Source: Bacteroidales bacterium
GTDB taxonomy: Bacteria; Bacteroidota; Bacteroidia; Bacteroidales; Marinilabiliaceae
Reading direction: 5' to 3'
Assembly (NCBI GenBank): GCA_900766825.1
Contig: CAAFWU010000015.1
Span: 1-24,861, forward strand
Length of the DNA: 24,861 bases
Shown piece after piece: positions 24,841 through 24,861 of this stretch; the stretch's first letter is position 1; each line of letters opens with the position of its first letter. The notes under the pieces are model-generated. The model was not told the DNA's origin and did not search any database. It saw nothing but the letters and a program-made list of their open reading frames with translations. Both the position numbers and the translations under genes were made by a program.

Positions 24841-24861
24841 AGATCGGAAGAGCACACGTCT
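24841..24861. other. Illumina TruSeq adapter sequence at the contig end
   Basis: The last 21 bases begin AGATCGGAAGAGCACACGTC, the start of the standard TruSeq read-1 adapter. Genuine sequence ends at 24840. On the minus strand it creates an artificial protein start encoding CSSDL. Confidence 0.97.

Noticed and set aside
24841..24857. GTG start codon and CSSDL N-terminus for the metallophosphatase
   Set aside because: Those bases are sequencing adapter.

Overview
The window looks like one whole short-read contig from an anaerobic member of the Bacteroidales, probably uncultured and gut- or rumen-like. The lineage call rests on several things: split 5'-nucleotidase organisation, a periplasmic-TPR SpoIIE phosphatase, the STAS + ribonuclease Z pair, lipobox lipoproteins, weak or absent Shine-Dalgarno sites, and candidate promoters resembling the Bacteroidetes TTTG / TAnnTTTG pattern. 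Class III (oxygen-sensitive) ribonucleotide reductase and many 4Fe-4S proteins point to strict anaerobiosis. I cannot name a genus. The last 21 bases (24841-24861) are Illumina TruSeq adapter, so genuine sequence ends at 24840.

Layout, left to right. (1) 1-2147, plus strand: the 3' end of rpsA (ribosomal protein S1), a strong terminator, then a STAS-domain anti-sigma-factor antagonist and ribonuclease Z. (2) 2458-7234, minus strand: oligoendopeptidase F, then a membrane polyferredoxin, then a Tat-exported, lipid-anchored aldo/keto reductase with a ferredoxin tail. The polyferredoxin is broken by an in-frame TAG codon inside a 4Fe-4S cysteine motif. (3) 7416-10552, minus strand: an unrecognised lipoprotein, a YggS-type PLP homeostasis protein and a DUF1015 protein, with terminators after the lipoprotein and DUF1015 genes. 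(4) 10686-14358, minus strand: a YfiR/DUF4154-like periplasmic protein, a TonB-dependent receptor and a DUF4332 helix-hairpin-helix protein, probably one operon. (5) 14671-18228, plus strand: a DinF-like MATE exporter with an odd repeat-containing leader, then polyphosphate kinase 1. (6) 18693-21411, plus strand: nrdD-nrdG, overlapping by 8 bases. (7) 21735-24840, minus strand: a truncated metallophosphatase/5'-nucleotidase gene followed 6 bases later by a TPR/SpoIIE phosphatase gene.

How the genes may work together. The SpoIIE phosphatase and the STAS antagonist are at opposite ends of the contig but are the two classic halves of a partner-switching circuit. The aldo/keto reductase and polyferredoxin look like an envelope redox pair. 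The YfiR-like protein and TonB receptor look like a paired envelope sensor/transport unit, but no diguanylate cyclase is present to receive a YfiR-type signal. Most of the window is otherwise housekeeping. I see no CRISPR array, rRNA, tRNA, phage or insertion sequence. The most interesting signals are the in-frame amber codon in the polyferredoxin, the YfiR-TonB receptor operon, the exported ferredoxin-tailed aldo/keto reductase, and the repeated leader in front of the MATE gene.
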